This document shows, piece by piece, positions 15,123 to 22,967 of a DNA stretch of 64,000 bases. A model generated the notes under the pieces. It ran no database searches and was not told where the DNA came from. It saw only the letters and a program-made list of their open reading frames with translations. The translations under genes and the position numbers were made by a program. The DNA is taken from NCBI RefSeq assembly GCF_003751265.1, contig NZ_RJKN01000006.1, positions 186,001 through 250,000 of the forward strand. Direction: 5' to 3'. Numbering within the stretch: the stretch's first letter is position 1; every line of letters begins with the position of its first letter. The DNA comes from Pseudokineococcus lusitanus. GTDB taxonomy: Bacteria; Actinomycetota; Actinomycetes; Actinomycetales; Quadrisphaeraceae.

Positions 15123-16619
15123 TCAGGCGTCGCCCGGTGCGACGACGCCCGCCCCGGCACCCCGCCGCCCCCGCCGCACCGCCGACACGCCCAGCACCGC
15201 CGCGACGGGCAGGAGCACGACGGCCGGCAGTTGGTAGCGCCAGACGAACTGGGTCGTGAGGTCGGGCAGCACCGACAGGCCGAAGCCGCAGAGGACGAGC
15301 AGCAGCACGTACGGGCGCGCCGGGCCCGCCCGGCGGTGCACCGCCCCGACGACGCCGAGGACGAGCGAGAGCAGGACGAGCGGTCCCCCGACGTAGACCA
15401 CCCGCTCGTAGGCGACGAGGAGGTCGGCCCACGGCTGGTGCGTCTGCTGCTGCACGCCGCCGTGCTCGGCGAACCCGGGCTCCGTCCACGGCGTCGGCGT
15501 GCGGTCGACGTACGAGACGAACTGCCACTTGAAGGCGGTGCTGTACTCGTAGCGGTCCACCCGGTACGGGTCGAACCCGAGCGCGACGTCGCGCAGCACC
15601 GTCCGCACGTAGTCGCCCGGCTGGGCGCTGATCGCCTGCCGGGCGAAGTCGCGCAGGACGTCGTCGCGCGCCACCCCTGGCGGCAGCTCGAGCGCCGTCG
15701 CGCCCACGCCGATCTCGTACCAGCCGTAGTCGGTGGGGTCGCGGCGCTCGCCCACGGGCTCCGGCGGGCAGAGCACCTCGGCGTACGGCTCGAGGTCGAG
15801 CAGGTCGCAGTCGACGAAGGTCGTCGTCCGCATGTACGCCGACGTCCCGCCGATGCCGGACAGCGCGTAGGTGCCCCACGTCGAGTGGTACCAGGCGGCG
15901 TAGGCGCCGACGGGCAGGACGAAGCCGACGACGAGCAGCGCCGCGGGCAGCACCCGCCCGCGCAGCCCGGCCCCCGCGAGGAGGCAGAAGACGACGCCGG
16001 CGAGGACGAGCGGCGTGCCCACCTGCCGCACGAGCACCGAGGCGCCCATGACGAGCCCGGCCGCGAGCGCGACCCCCGGCGTCGGCCGGCGCCGCCAGCC
16101 GAGGAGCACCATCGCGAGGACGAGCAGGTGGACGAAGAAGGCGTCGCTGAGCGGGCCGTGCTCGAGGACGAGCAGCATCGCGTCGAGCAGCAGCGGCAGG
16201 ACGGCGACCGCCGCCCACCAGCGCCCGACGCCCCACCGGCGGAGGACGGCGTAGAGGCCCGTCGCGGCGGCGAGCCCGAGGACGTGCTGGACGCCGACGA
16301 AGAGGGCGACGTCGTCGCGGACGAGCGACAGCGGCAGGAGGAAGAAGAGGCCGTAGCCGTCGGGCCGCTCGACGCTCGGCGTCGTGTCGCCGACGAAGCG
16401 CAGGTACGACGGGGCGTCGCTGACCATGATCGCCGGCGGGAAGGCCGCGAGGACGACGAGCCGGACGACGACGCCGAGGGCGAGCGCGCCGAGGAAGGGC
16501 GCGTGGTCCGCCGCGAGCGCGCGCAGGCGGGCCGAGCGCGGGGTGCGCCCGTCCGGACGGGGCGACGACGCCGCCGGGGAGCGCGGCGCGGTCGTCGTCA
16601 CGGGCCCAGGGTGCTGCAT
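15123..16619 (-). CDS. polytopic membrane protein, GT39/ArnT-like glycosyltransferase
   Basis: 498-residue membrane protein with about ten helices. The first outer loop has an acidic motif PPAIMVSDAPSYLRFVG after helix 1, where GT-C glycosyltransferases carry their catalytic Asp. Later are LLDAMLLVLEHGPLSDAFF, MGASVLVRQVGTPLV and a large periplasmic loop (about residues 230-385) with conserved aromatic residues. This matches GT-C enzymes (ArnT/PMT-like, dolichyl- or decaprenyl-phosphate-sugar dependent). The ATG at 16619 was used; a GTG 18 bp downstream is also possible. Convergent with the methyltransferase (3 bp apart). Confidence 0.75.
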   Translation of the reverse strand: MQHPGPVTTTAPRSPAASSPRPDGRTPRSARLRALAADHAPFLGALALGVVVRLVVLAAFPPAIMVSDAPSYLRFVGDTTPSVERPDGYGLFFLLPLSLVRDDVALFVGVQHVLGLAAATGLYAVLRRWGVGRWWAAVAVLPLLLDAMLLVLEHGPLSDAFFVHLLVLAMVLLGWRRRPTPGVALAAGLVMGASVLVRQVGTPLVLAGVVFCLLAGAGLRGRVLPAALLVVGFVLPVGAYAAWYHSTWGTYALSGIGGTSAYMRTTTFVDCDLLDLEPYAEVLCPPEPVGERRDPTDYGWYEIGVGATALELPPGVARDDVLRDFARQAISAQPGDYVRTVLRDVALGFDPYRVDRYEYSTAFKWQFVSYVDRTPTPWTEPGFAEHGGVQQQTHQPWADLLVAYERVVYVGGPLVLLSLVLGVVGAVHRRAGPARPYVLLLVLCGFGLSVLPDLTTQFVWRYQLPAVVLLPVAAVLGVSAVRRGRRGAGAGVVAPGDA

Positions 16620-16657
16620 CGCGGGCCCGACGTCACGGCCCGGGGGCACCCCGCGGC

Positions 16658-16663
16658 TAGCGT
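16658..16663 (+). promoter_or_regulatory. TAGCGT -10 hexamer, leaderless start for the hydrolase gene
   Basis: TAGCGT lies seven bases before the ATG at 16671 with no Shine-Dalgarno between, the leaderless arrangement also seen at other single genes of this region. Confidence 0.55.
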
Positions 16664-16670
16664 GCCGGGC

Positions 16671-17591
16671 ATGACGAGCCCTGCGGCGGACCGACCGGGC
16701 GACGACGCGCCGCGTCGGGGCCGCCGCGCCGGCCTGGCCGTGCGGACGTGGGGCGGGACGGGCACGGGGCCGGGGTCGGGCACCGCCGTCGTCGCGCTCC
16801 ACGGCCTCACGAGCACCGGCGACGTCTGGGACGGCCTGGCCGGCGCGGTCCTGCGCGCGGCGCCGGGGGCCGTCGTCGTCGCCCCGGACCTGCCCGGCCG
16901 CGGGCGGTCCGTCGCCGTCCCCGCCGCGCCCGGGCTGGGCGGGCTGGCCGAGCGGGTGGTCGCGGCCGCGGGCGACCTCGGGGCGACCCGCGTCGTCGTC
17001 GTCGGGCACTCGATGGGCGCGTTCCTCGCCCCGCTCGTCGCGGCGCGCCTCGGCGGGCGGGCCGCGGGCGTCGTCCTCCTCGACGGCGGGGCGGCGCCGG
17101 AGCCGTCGCCGCTGCTGCACCCGCTGGCCGTGCGCGCCCTCTTCACCGTCCAGGCGCGCCGGCTCGCCCGCACGTGGCCCGACGTCGACGCGGCGGTCCG
17201 CGCCACCGACGGACGGGCCGTGGCGGTCCGCACGGACCTGCGCCCGGCCGTCCGCACGTGGACCGCGGAGGCGCTCACCGGGCCCGACGGGGCGCTGCGC
17301 CTGCCGCTCGACCGCCGCCGGCTGGTCGCCGACGCCGTCGACACGCTCGCCGGTCCCTCCCGGCTGCCGCTGCTCACGCAGCCCCCGACGACGGACGTGC
17401 CCGTGCACCTGCTGGCGGCGACGCGGGGCGCCGACGACGGCCGCGACCCCTTCCTCTCTGACGCGGCGCTCGCGACGGCGCGGGGCGAGCTGCCCCGGCT
17501 GACGACGGAGCGCGTCACGGCCAACCACGTGACGCTCCTGCTCGACCCGGCACCGGTCGCCGCGGTGGTGCGCCTGCTCGCCGGGGGCTGA
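16671..17591 (+). CDS. alpha/beta hydrolase (Ser nucleophile)
   Basis: 306-residue alpha/beta hydrolase. VVALHGLTSTGDVWDGL gives the oxyanion hole, APDLPGRGRS follows, and VVGHSMGAFLAPL holds the nucleophilic Ser. A C-terminal TANHVTLLLDP probably supplies the catalytic His. The substrate cannot be told. Divergent from the GT-C-like gene with 51 bp between the starts. The ATG is preceded by a TAGCGT -10 element, so the mRNA is probably leaderless. Confidence 0.85.
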   Translation: MTSPAADRPGDDAPRRGRRAGLAVRTWGGTGTGPGSGTAVVALHGLTSTGDVWDGLAGAVLRAAPGAVVVAPDLPGRGRSVAVPAAPGLGGLAERVVAAAGDLGATRVVVVGHSMGAFLAPLVAARLGGRAAGVVLLDGGAAPEPSPLLHPLAVRALFTVQARRLARTWPDVDAAVRATDGRAVAVRTDLRPAVRTWTAEALTGPDGALRLPLDRRRLVADAVDTLAGPSRLPLLTQPPTTDVPVHLLAATRGADDGRDPFLSDAALATARGELPRLTTERVTANHVTLLLDPAPVAAVVRLLAGG

Positions 17592-17655
17592 CGCCGCGGA
17601 CCTCCCCGCCGGAAAGGGCTGGCGCGACGCCCCGGACGTCGCCCAGGGTGCGGGC

Positions 17656-18597
17656 ATGCCGACGACCCCCGCCCTGCCCGGAGCCGTGGAGCACCTCGTC
17701 GACGTCGCCGACGGCGTCCGCCTCTGGGCCCGGACGAGCGGCGACCCCGGCGGCAGCCCCGTGCTCCTCGTCATGGGCGCCGCCTCGAGCGGCGTCGTCT
17801 GGCCGGACGCCCTCGTGGAGCGGCTCGGCCGGCAGCACCGCGTCGTCGTCTGGGACCACCGGGACACCGGCCGCTCGAGCGCGGCCATGGACGTCGCCCC
17901 TTACGCGCTGACGGACCTCGCGGAGGACGCCGTGCGGGTCCTCGACGCGGTCGGCGCGGACCGGGCGCACGTCGTCGGCATGTCGATGGGCGGGCTGCTC
18001 GCGCAGCTGCTCCTGCTCGACCACCCCGACCGGCTCCTCTCGGCGACCCTCTTCTGCACCGGGCCCCTCGCCGGCGCCCCCGTGCCCGAGGACCTCGTGC
18101 CGCCCGGCACCACGCCGCCCGGGCCGTCGCCGGAGCTGCTCGCGCTGTGGGGGCGCCTCGGCGAGGAGCGCGACGCCGCCGCGGAGCTCACCTTCCGGGT
18201 CGAGCACTGGCAGGCGCTCGCGGGCGGCGGCGTCCCCTTCCCGCGCGCCGAGGTCGAGGCGCTGGAGGCCCGCGTCGTCGCGCACGGCGGCCCGGCCGAC
18301 GCGTCCTCGGCCACGGCGCACGCCCGGGCCGGCACCGACGGCCTCGCCCGGGGCGCGGAGCTGGCCGCCGTCACGACGCCGACCCTCGTCGTCGAGGCGC
18401 CCGAGGACCCCGCGTACCCGCCGCCCAGCGCGGCGCTGCTGGCCCGGGCCGTCGGCGCCGCGACCGGCGGCGCGCGCCTCGTCACCGTCCCCGGCATGGG
18501 CCACGCCCTGCCCGCCGCGGTGCTGGGACCCCTCGGCGACGCCGTCGCGGCGCACCTCGACGCCGTCGACGCGGCGGGGGGCGGCACGTCCGGCTGA
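17656..18597 (+). CDS. alpha/beta hydrolase (Ser nucleophile)
   Basis: 313-residue alpha/beta hydrolase with LLVMGAASSGVVWPDAL as oxyanion region, VVWDHRDTGRSS, nucleophile elbow VVGMSMGGLLAQLLLLDHP and GMGHALPAAVLGP carrying the likely catalytic His. The VMGAxxxGxxWP and WDHRDTGRS blocks are typical of hydrolases related to aclacinomycin methylesterase/RdmC. It follows the previous hydrolase by 64 bp on the same strand. CAGGGT lies six bases before the ATG, again suggesting a leaderless start. Substrate unknown. Confidence 0.85.
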   Translation: MPTTPALPGAVEHLVDVADGVRLWARTSGDPGGSPVLLVMGAASSGVVWPDALVERLGRQHRVVVWDHRDTGRSSAAMDVAPYALTDLAEDAVRVLDAVGADRAHVVGMSMGGLLAQLLLLDHPDRLLSATLFCTGPLAGAPVPEDLVPPGTTPPGPSPELLALWGRLGEERDAAAELTFRVEHWQALAGGGVPFPRAEVEALEARVVAHGGPADASSATAHARAGTDGLARGAELAAVTTPTLVVEAPEDPAYPPPSAALLARAVGAATGGARLVTVPGMGHALPAAVLGPLGDAVAAHLDAVDAAGGGTSG

Positions 18598-18611
18598 CGT
18601 CCCGCCGTCGC

Positions 18612-18617
18612 TACGGT
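18612..18617 (+). promoter_or_regulatory. TACGGT -10 hexamer, leaderless start for the small membrane protein gene
   Basis: TACGGT is followed by six bases and then the GTG at 18624; no Shine-Dalgarno is visible. Confidence 0.5.
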
Positions 18618-18623
18618 CGGCCG

Positions 18624-18881
18624 GTGAGCACCCCGCCCCGCCGCCCGGCCGGACCGTCGCCGCACCTCGTCGCGGCGGTGCTCCTCGTCCTCGTCGGCGC
18701 GGCGCTGCTCGTCGCGGGGGCCTACCTGCCCCGCGCCCTCACCGACGACGAGGCGCTGCGGGCGACGGCGAACGGCGTCCTGCGGCTCCTCGGCTTCGGC
18801 TCGATCGGCGCGGCCGCCGTCATGCTCGTGGCCGGACGGGCCCGCCGGAGCCAGGGCGACTCCGGCAGCGAGGACGCCTAG
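18624..18881 (+). CDS. small two-helix membrane protein, unknown function
   Basis: 85-residue protein. Two hydrophobic segments are at about residues 14-33 (LVAAVLLVLVGAALLVAGAY) and 52-68; the short loop is acidic and the tail basic then acidic. Codon use is fully typical of the genome. I do not recognise a family. The GTG start is placed by the TACGGT element just upstream. It lies 26 bp after a hydrolase and is convergent with the GT2 gene (9 bp apart). Confidence 0.65.
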   Translation: MSTPPRRPAGPSPHLVAAVLLVLVGAALLVAGAYLPRALTDDEALRATANGVLRLLGFGSIGAAAVMLVAGRARRSQGDSGSEDA

Positions 18882-18890
18882 GGACGATGC

Positions 18891-20579
18891 CTACGGACGC
18901 AGCGCCGGCGCCACCTCGGTGACGGGCGCCGGGAGCCCCTCGCGCCAGGCGGTGCCGAGGACCACCCGCGCGTACCGCGAGCCGTAGACGAGGTTCTTCC
19001 CCTTCTTGCTGCTGCCGGCGGCCCGCACGGCCATCGAGGCCGGCACCTCGGCCACGCGGTAGCCGTGCGCGTGCGCGCCGAGGAGCAGCTCGGAGGACTG
19101 GTACTGCGGCTGCCGCAGCGTGACGACCCCCGTGAGGTCCGCCCGCATGGCGCGGAGCCCGAAGGACGTGTCCGTCGTCCGGTGCCCCGTGAGGAGGGTG
19201 ACGACGCCCGCGAAGACGTGGACGCCCGTGCGCCGCACCCGGTCGCGGGTCTCCTGGCGGCCGAGCAGCCGCGAGCCGGTGACGAAGTCGGCCTCCCCGC
19301 GGACGACGGGCCCGAGGACGGCGGGCATGTCCGCGACGTCGTACTGGCCGTCGGCGTCCGTCGTGACGACCAGGCGGGCGCCGTGCTCGCGGGCCACCCG
19401 GTAGGCCAGGCGCAGCGCGGCGCCCTGCCCGCGGTTGACGGGGCAGGCGACGGAGAGCGCCCGCGGGTGCGCGGCCACGACGGCGGCCGTGCCGTCGGCG
19501 CTGCCGTCGTCGACGACGAGGACGTCGACGGGCAGGCCGCACAGCTCGGTGGGCATGCGGTCGAGCACGGCGCCGATCCCGCCCTCCTCGTCGTACGCCG
19601 CGACGGCCACGACGACGGGCGCGAGCGCCGGCACCCCGACGCGGGCGTGGAGGTCGGCGACGGCGGCGCGGTCGACGTCGTCGGCGGGGACGGGTCCCGC
19701 GCGGCGGCCGCGCCGGCCGCGCAGCAGCGCCGTCACGGCCAGCGCGCCCGCGGCGGGCACGACGGCGAGGGCCGGCAGCGCCGCGGCGGGCGTGAGCCCC
19801 TCGACGAGCAGCGGTGCGACGGCGAGCAGCAGCGGGACGACCGCCGTCGTCGCCACGGCGCCGCGGCTGCGGGACGGCCGCGCCCGCCCGAGGCCGAGGA
19901 CGGCGGCGAGCGCGAGGACGAGCGCCACGAGCACCGCGCCGGTCTCGACGGCCGACGGCGCCAGCGCGCCGAGCAGCCCGTCCGGGCCCTGGCCGCCGAC
20001 GAGCGGCTCGCCGGCCAGCGGCGCGAGGACGCCCAGGGCTCCGTCGTCCGGGGCGCCCGCCGACGCGGCGAGGACGGCGAGCGAGGAGCCGGCCGCGCAG
20101 ACGAGCCCGACGAGCGCGGCGACGACGCCCGAGGCGGCGCGCCAGAGGACGGCCAGGAGGCCGAGCGCGACGAGGGCGACGAGCACCGGCTCGAGCGCGC
20201 CCCGCCCGGCGGCGGCGAGCTGGGCCGGGCCGAGCGCGGCGGGCGCGGCGGCGAGCGCGGCGAGCCAGCCCCAGCCGCCCCAGCGGCGGACGAGGAGGCC
20301 GACGGCGGCCGCGGCCACGAGGGCGGCGGCCGTCTCGGCGGCGGTCGTGAGGCCGGCGGGCGCCCCGGTGGGCCCGCCCGCACCGGCGGGGTCGGCGGGG
20401 TCGAGCAGCCGCGCGAGCGCGCCGGCGACGAGGACGCCCGCGAGGGGCAGCCATCCCGTCAGGAGGCCGGTGAGCCCCTGCGCCGTCGAGCCGCCGGGCC
20501 CGCGCGGGGCGGCACCGGGGCGCTCCCCCTCCCCGGGGGGCGCCGGGGGGACGGCGGCGTGACGGCCGGGCGAGCTCAC
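18891..20579 (-). CDS. GT2 glycosyltransferase with N-terminal membrane domain
   Basis: 562-residue protein. Residues about 30-290 carry some eight hydrophobic helices. The C-terminal half is a family 2 glycosyltransferase: VVVAVAAYDEEGGIGAVLD, VLVVDDGSADGTAAVV, VTTDADGQYDVADMPAVL (the DxD metal site) and GSRLLGRQETRDRVRR. The dolichol-phosphate-mannose-synthase-like architecture suggests a polyprenyl-phosphate sugar synthase or polysaccharide transferase, with the helices anchoring it. The GTG start at 20579 overlaps the stop of the upstream epimerase (GTGA) and is preferred to an earlier in-frame start. Co-transcribed with the two nucleotide-sugar enzymes upstream. Confidence 0.85.
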   Translation of the reverse strand: MSSPGRHAAVPPAPPGEGERPGAAPRGPGGSTAQGLTGLLTGWLPLAGVLVAGALARLLDPADPAGAGGPTGAPAGLTTAAETAAALVAAAAVGLLVRRWGGWGWLAALAAAPAALGPAQLAAAGRGALEPVLVALVALGLLAVLWRAASGVVAALVGLVCAAGSSLAVLAASAGAPDDGALGVLAPLAGEPLVGGQGPDGLLGALAPSAVETGAVLVALVLALAAVLGLGRARPSRSRGAVATTAVVPLLLAVAPLLVEGLTPAAALPALAVVPAAGALAVTALLRGRRGRRAGPVPADDVDRAAVADLHARVGVPALAPVVVAVAAYDEEGGIGAVLDRMPTELCGLPVDVLVVDDGSADGTAAVVAAHPRALSVACPVNRGQGAALRLAYRVAREHGARLVVTTDADGQYDVADMPAVLGPVVRGEADFVTGSRLLGRQETRDRVRRTGVHVFAGVVTLLTGHRTTDTSFGLRAMRADLTGVVTLRQPQYQSSELLLGAHAHGYRVAEVPASMAVRAAGSSKKGKNLVYGSRYARVVLGTAWREGLPAPVTEVAPALRP

Positions 20580-21484
20580 GGGGCCGGGCGGAAGTCCGGC
20601 CACGCCGACGCCATGCCCGCGGCGAGCGACGTCGTCGGCGCGTACCCCAGCGAGCGGGCCCGGGCGACGTCGACGACGACGGCGGGCATCTCGCCCGGTC
20701 GGGCCGGCTGGTGCTCGACGGGGATCGCGGCGCCCGTGGCCTCGCGGGCCGCCGCCACCATCTCGTTGACCGTGTACGAGGTGGCGCCGCCGACGATCGT
20801 CGGGCCGCTCGGCCAGCCGAGCGCGGCCTGCGCGAGGCCGCGGGCGGCGTCGGAGACGTGGACGAGGTCGCGCCGCTGCTCGCCGTCGCCGTAGACGACG
20901 ACGCCCTCCCCGGCCGCGGCCGCGCGCAGCAGGCGGGGCACGAAGGAGTCCTTGGCCCGCATGCCCGGCCCGTAGACGTTGGTGAGCCGGACCGCGGGGG
21001 CGCGCAGGCCGAAGGCGCCCGCGTAGCCGGAGAGCAGCATCTCGCCGGCGGCCTTCGTGGCGCCGTAGGGCGTGAGCGGCCGCAGGGGCAGCTCCTCGGT
21101 GATGGTGCCGCGCCCGTCGACCCCGGCGCCGACGTCGCCCACGACGGCGTTGGTCGAGGCGAGGACGAAGGCCCCGACGCCCCGCTCGCGGCAGAGCTCG
21201 AGGAGCCCGGCCGTCGCGACGACGTTGAGCGCCGTCGTCGCGGCGGGCCGCTCGACGGAGCCGAGCACCGACGTGACGGCCGCGAGGTGGACGACCGCGT
21301 CGACGTCCGCCGTCACCGCGGCGTCGCGGACCGCGGCGTCGGTGAGGTCGCCGACGACCGTGGGGACGTCGGGGTGGGCGGTGCGGTCGACGCCGACGAC
21401 CTCGGCGCCCAGCCCGCGCAGCGCCGCCGCGACGTGCCGGCCGACGAAGCCGTTGACGCCGGTGACGAGGACCCTGCTGCTCAC
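20576..21484 (-). CDS. NAD-dependent nucleotide-sugar epimerase/dehydratase
   Basis: 302-residue extended short-chain dehydrogenase. VLVTGVNGFVGRHVAA is the NAD-binding glycine motif, VVHLAAVTSV the substrate block, LASTNAVVGD carries a Ser/Thr site, and PYGATKAAGEMLL is the YxxxK catalytic motif. AVRLTNVYGPGMRAKDSFVPR and YGDGEQRRDLVHVSDAARG complete the UDP-glucose-4-epimerase-like pattern. Cytoplasmic. It begins 7 bp after the stop of the SQD1-like gene and overlaps the GT2 gene by 4 bp, so the three form an operon that makes and transfers an unusual sugar. Confidence 0.87.
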   Translation of the reverse strand: MSSRVLVTGVNGFVGRHVAAALRGLGAEVVGVDRTAHPDVPTVVGDLTDAAVRDAAVTADVDAVVHLAAVTSVLGSVERPAATTALNVVATAGLLELCRERGVGAFVLASTNAVVGDVGAGVDGRGTITEELPLRPLTPYGATKAAGEMLLSGYAGAFGLRAPAVRLTNVYGPGMRAKDSFVPRLLRAAAAGEGVVVYGDGEQRRDLVHVSDAARGLAQAALGWPSGPTIVGGATSYTVNEMVAAAREATGAAIPVEHQPARPGEMPAVVVDVARARSLGYAPTTSLAAGMASAWPDFRPAP

Positions 21485-21491
21485 GAGCTGC

Positions 21492-22673
21492 TCACGAGCC
21501 GGACAGCCGCAGCGCCGGCGCCTGGTTGGCGGCGCGGCGCCAGTCGACGACCGGGCGCATGGCCTCGAGGTCGACCCGGTGCTCGTTCTCGCGGATCACC
21601 GCGAACATCGACGTCAGGAGCGTCTCCGAGAGCAGGTGCGGCTGCAGGCCGAGGGACTCCAGCGCCGTGTGCGTGAAGGCGTAGTAGTGGTCCTCGATCT
21701 CCACGCGCGGGTTGTCGACCTTCACGACCTCCGCCGTGCCGGGGTAGGCGCGGGCGACGACGTCGGCCATCTCCGTGAGGGAGAACTTCTCCGTCGCCTG
21801 GTTGAAGACGCGGAACTCGCCGCGGTCGGCGGGGTTCTCGCACGCCAGGCGCACGCACTCGACCGTGTCGCGGATGTCGATGGTGGCGCGCGTCTGCGAC
21901 CCGCCGCCGTAGACGGTGAGCGGCTGGCCCAGCACCGCCTGGATGGCGAAGCGGTTGATGACCGTGCCGAAGACGGAGTCGTAGTCGAGCCGGGTCGCGA
22001 GGCGCGGGTCGAGCGCCGTCTCCGGCGTCTCCTGCCCGTAGACGACGCCCTGGTTGAGGTCGGTGACGCGCAGGCCCCAGATGCGGCAGCCGAACTCGAG
22101 GTTGTGCGAGTCGTGCACCTTGGACAGGTGGTAGAAGCTGCCGGGCTTCTTGGGGAACATCATCCGGTCGGTCCGGCCCTTGTGCGTGACCTCGAGCCAG
22201 CCCTCCTCGATGTCGATGTTGGGCTGGCCGTACTCGCCCATCGTCCCGAGCTTGACGACGTGGACGTCGCGGTCGAGCTCGCCGATCGCGTACATGAGGT
22301 TGAGCGTGCCGACGACGTTGTTGACCTGCGTGTGGACCGCGTGCTTGCGGTCGATCATCGAGTAGGGCGCCGCGCGCTGCTCCGCGAAGTGGACGACCGC
22401 CTCGGGGCGGAAGTCCCGCAGCGCCGCGTAGAGCGCGTCGGCGTCGCAGAGGTCGACCGTGTACGAGCGGAGCGCGTGGCCGCTGACCTCGCGCCAGGCG
22501 CGGACGCGGGTGGCCATCGACTCGATCGGCACGAGGCTGCCGGCCCCGAGCTCGTGGTCGTACTGGCGGCGCAGCCCGTTGTCGAGCACCCCGACCTCGT
22601 GGCCGTGGGCCGACAGGTACATGGCCGTCGGCCACCCCAGGTAGCCGTCGCCCCCCAGCACCAGGATGCGCAT
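21492..22673 (-). CDS. UDP-sulfoquinovose synthase-like protein (SQD1/SqdB family)
   Basis: 393-residue NAD-dependent sugar enzyme. SQD1/SqdB makes UDP-sulfoquinovose from UDP-glucose and sulfite for sulfolipid head groups. The N-terminus has VLGGDGYLGWPTAMYLSAHG. The SQD1 blocks are near-verbatim: KLGTMGEYGQPNIDIEEGW (catalytic Thr), FYHLSKVHDSHN (YxxxK), TDLNQGVVYG, LDYDSVFGTVINRF, IDIRDTVECV, EFRVFNQATEKFS and NPRVEIEDHYY. Length fits the family (about 400). The ATG at 22673 follows GGGAGG. First gene of an operon with an epimerase and a membrane GT2. Close homologues in heterotrophs may make a different sulfo- or branched sugar, so family is sure and product is likely. Confidence 0.88.
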   Translation of the reverse strand: MRILVLGGDGYLGWPTAMYLSAHGHEVGVLDNGLRRQYDHELGAGSLVPIESMATRVRAWREVSGHALRSYTVDLCDADALYAALRDFRPEAVVHFAEQRAAPYSMIDRKHAVHTQVNNVVGTLNLMYAIGELDRDVHVVKLGTMGEYGQPNIDIEEGWLEVTHKGRTDRMMFPKKPGSFYHLSKVHDSHNLEFGCRIWGLRVTDLNQGVVYGQETPETALDPRLATRLDYDSVFGTVINRFAIQAVLGQPLTVYGGGSQTRATIDIRDTVECVRLACENPADRGEFRVFNQATEKFSLTEMADVVARAYPGTAEVVKVDNPRVEIEDHYYAFTHTALESLGLQPHLLSETLLTSMFAVIRENEHRVDLEAMRPVVDWRRAANQAPALRLSGS

Positions 22674-22967
22674 CGTCGTCCTCCCTGCGGGCCGTGCCCG
22701 CGAGCACCGGCGCGCCCGGGCGGGCGGACGCCTGCGCCGACCGTAACGGTGCGGTCGTCGCCGCGAGGTCGCCCGCACGGGCGCGCCGCGACGGGGCCGA
22801 CGGGGGCGGCCGTGCGGGCGTCCGCGCGACGTCGCGGACCGCCGCTCAAGGACGGGGCCCGACGTGCCGATGTCCTCCGCGGGGGACCCGTGCAGCCCTC
22901 AGGGCGGCACGGGGACGGCACGGGCACGGCAGAGGAACGGCAGAGGATCGGCAGAGGACGGGACCGG
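22674..22967. promoter_or_regulatory. divergent promoter region of the SQD1-like and GGDEF genes
   Basis: 294 bases between divergent starts. At the right end three 11-bp tandem copies of CGGCAGAGGA plus one variable base (22927-22937, 22938-22948, 22949-22959) each supply a Shine-Dalgarno-like AGAGGA; the last lies 8 bp before the ATG at 22968. No convincing -35/-10 pair was found by eye. Confidence 0.5.

Noticed and set aside
21072-22967. N-terminal extension of the GGDEF protein
   Set aside because: The frame is open upstream only because it is antisense to the SQD1-like gene; the membrane domain begins at the ATG 22968 after a clear Shine-Dalgarno.
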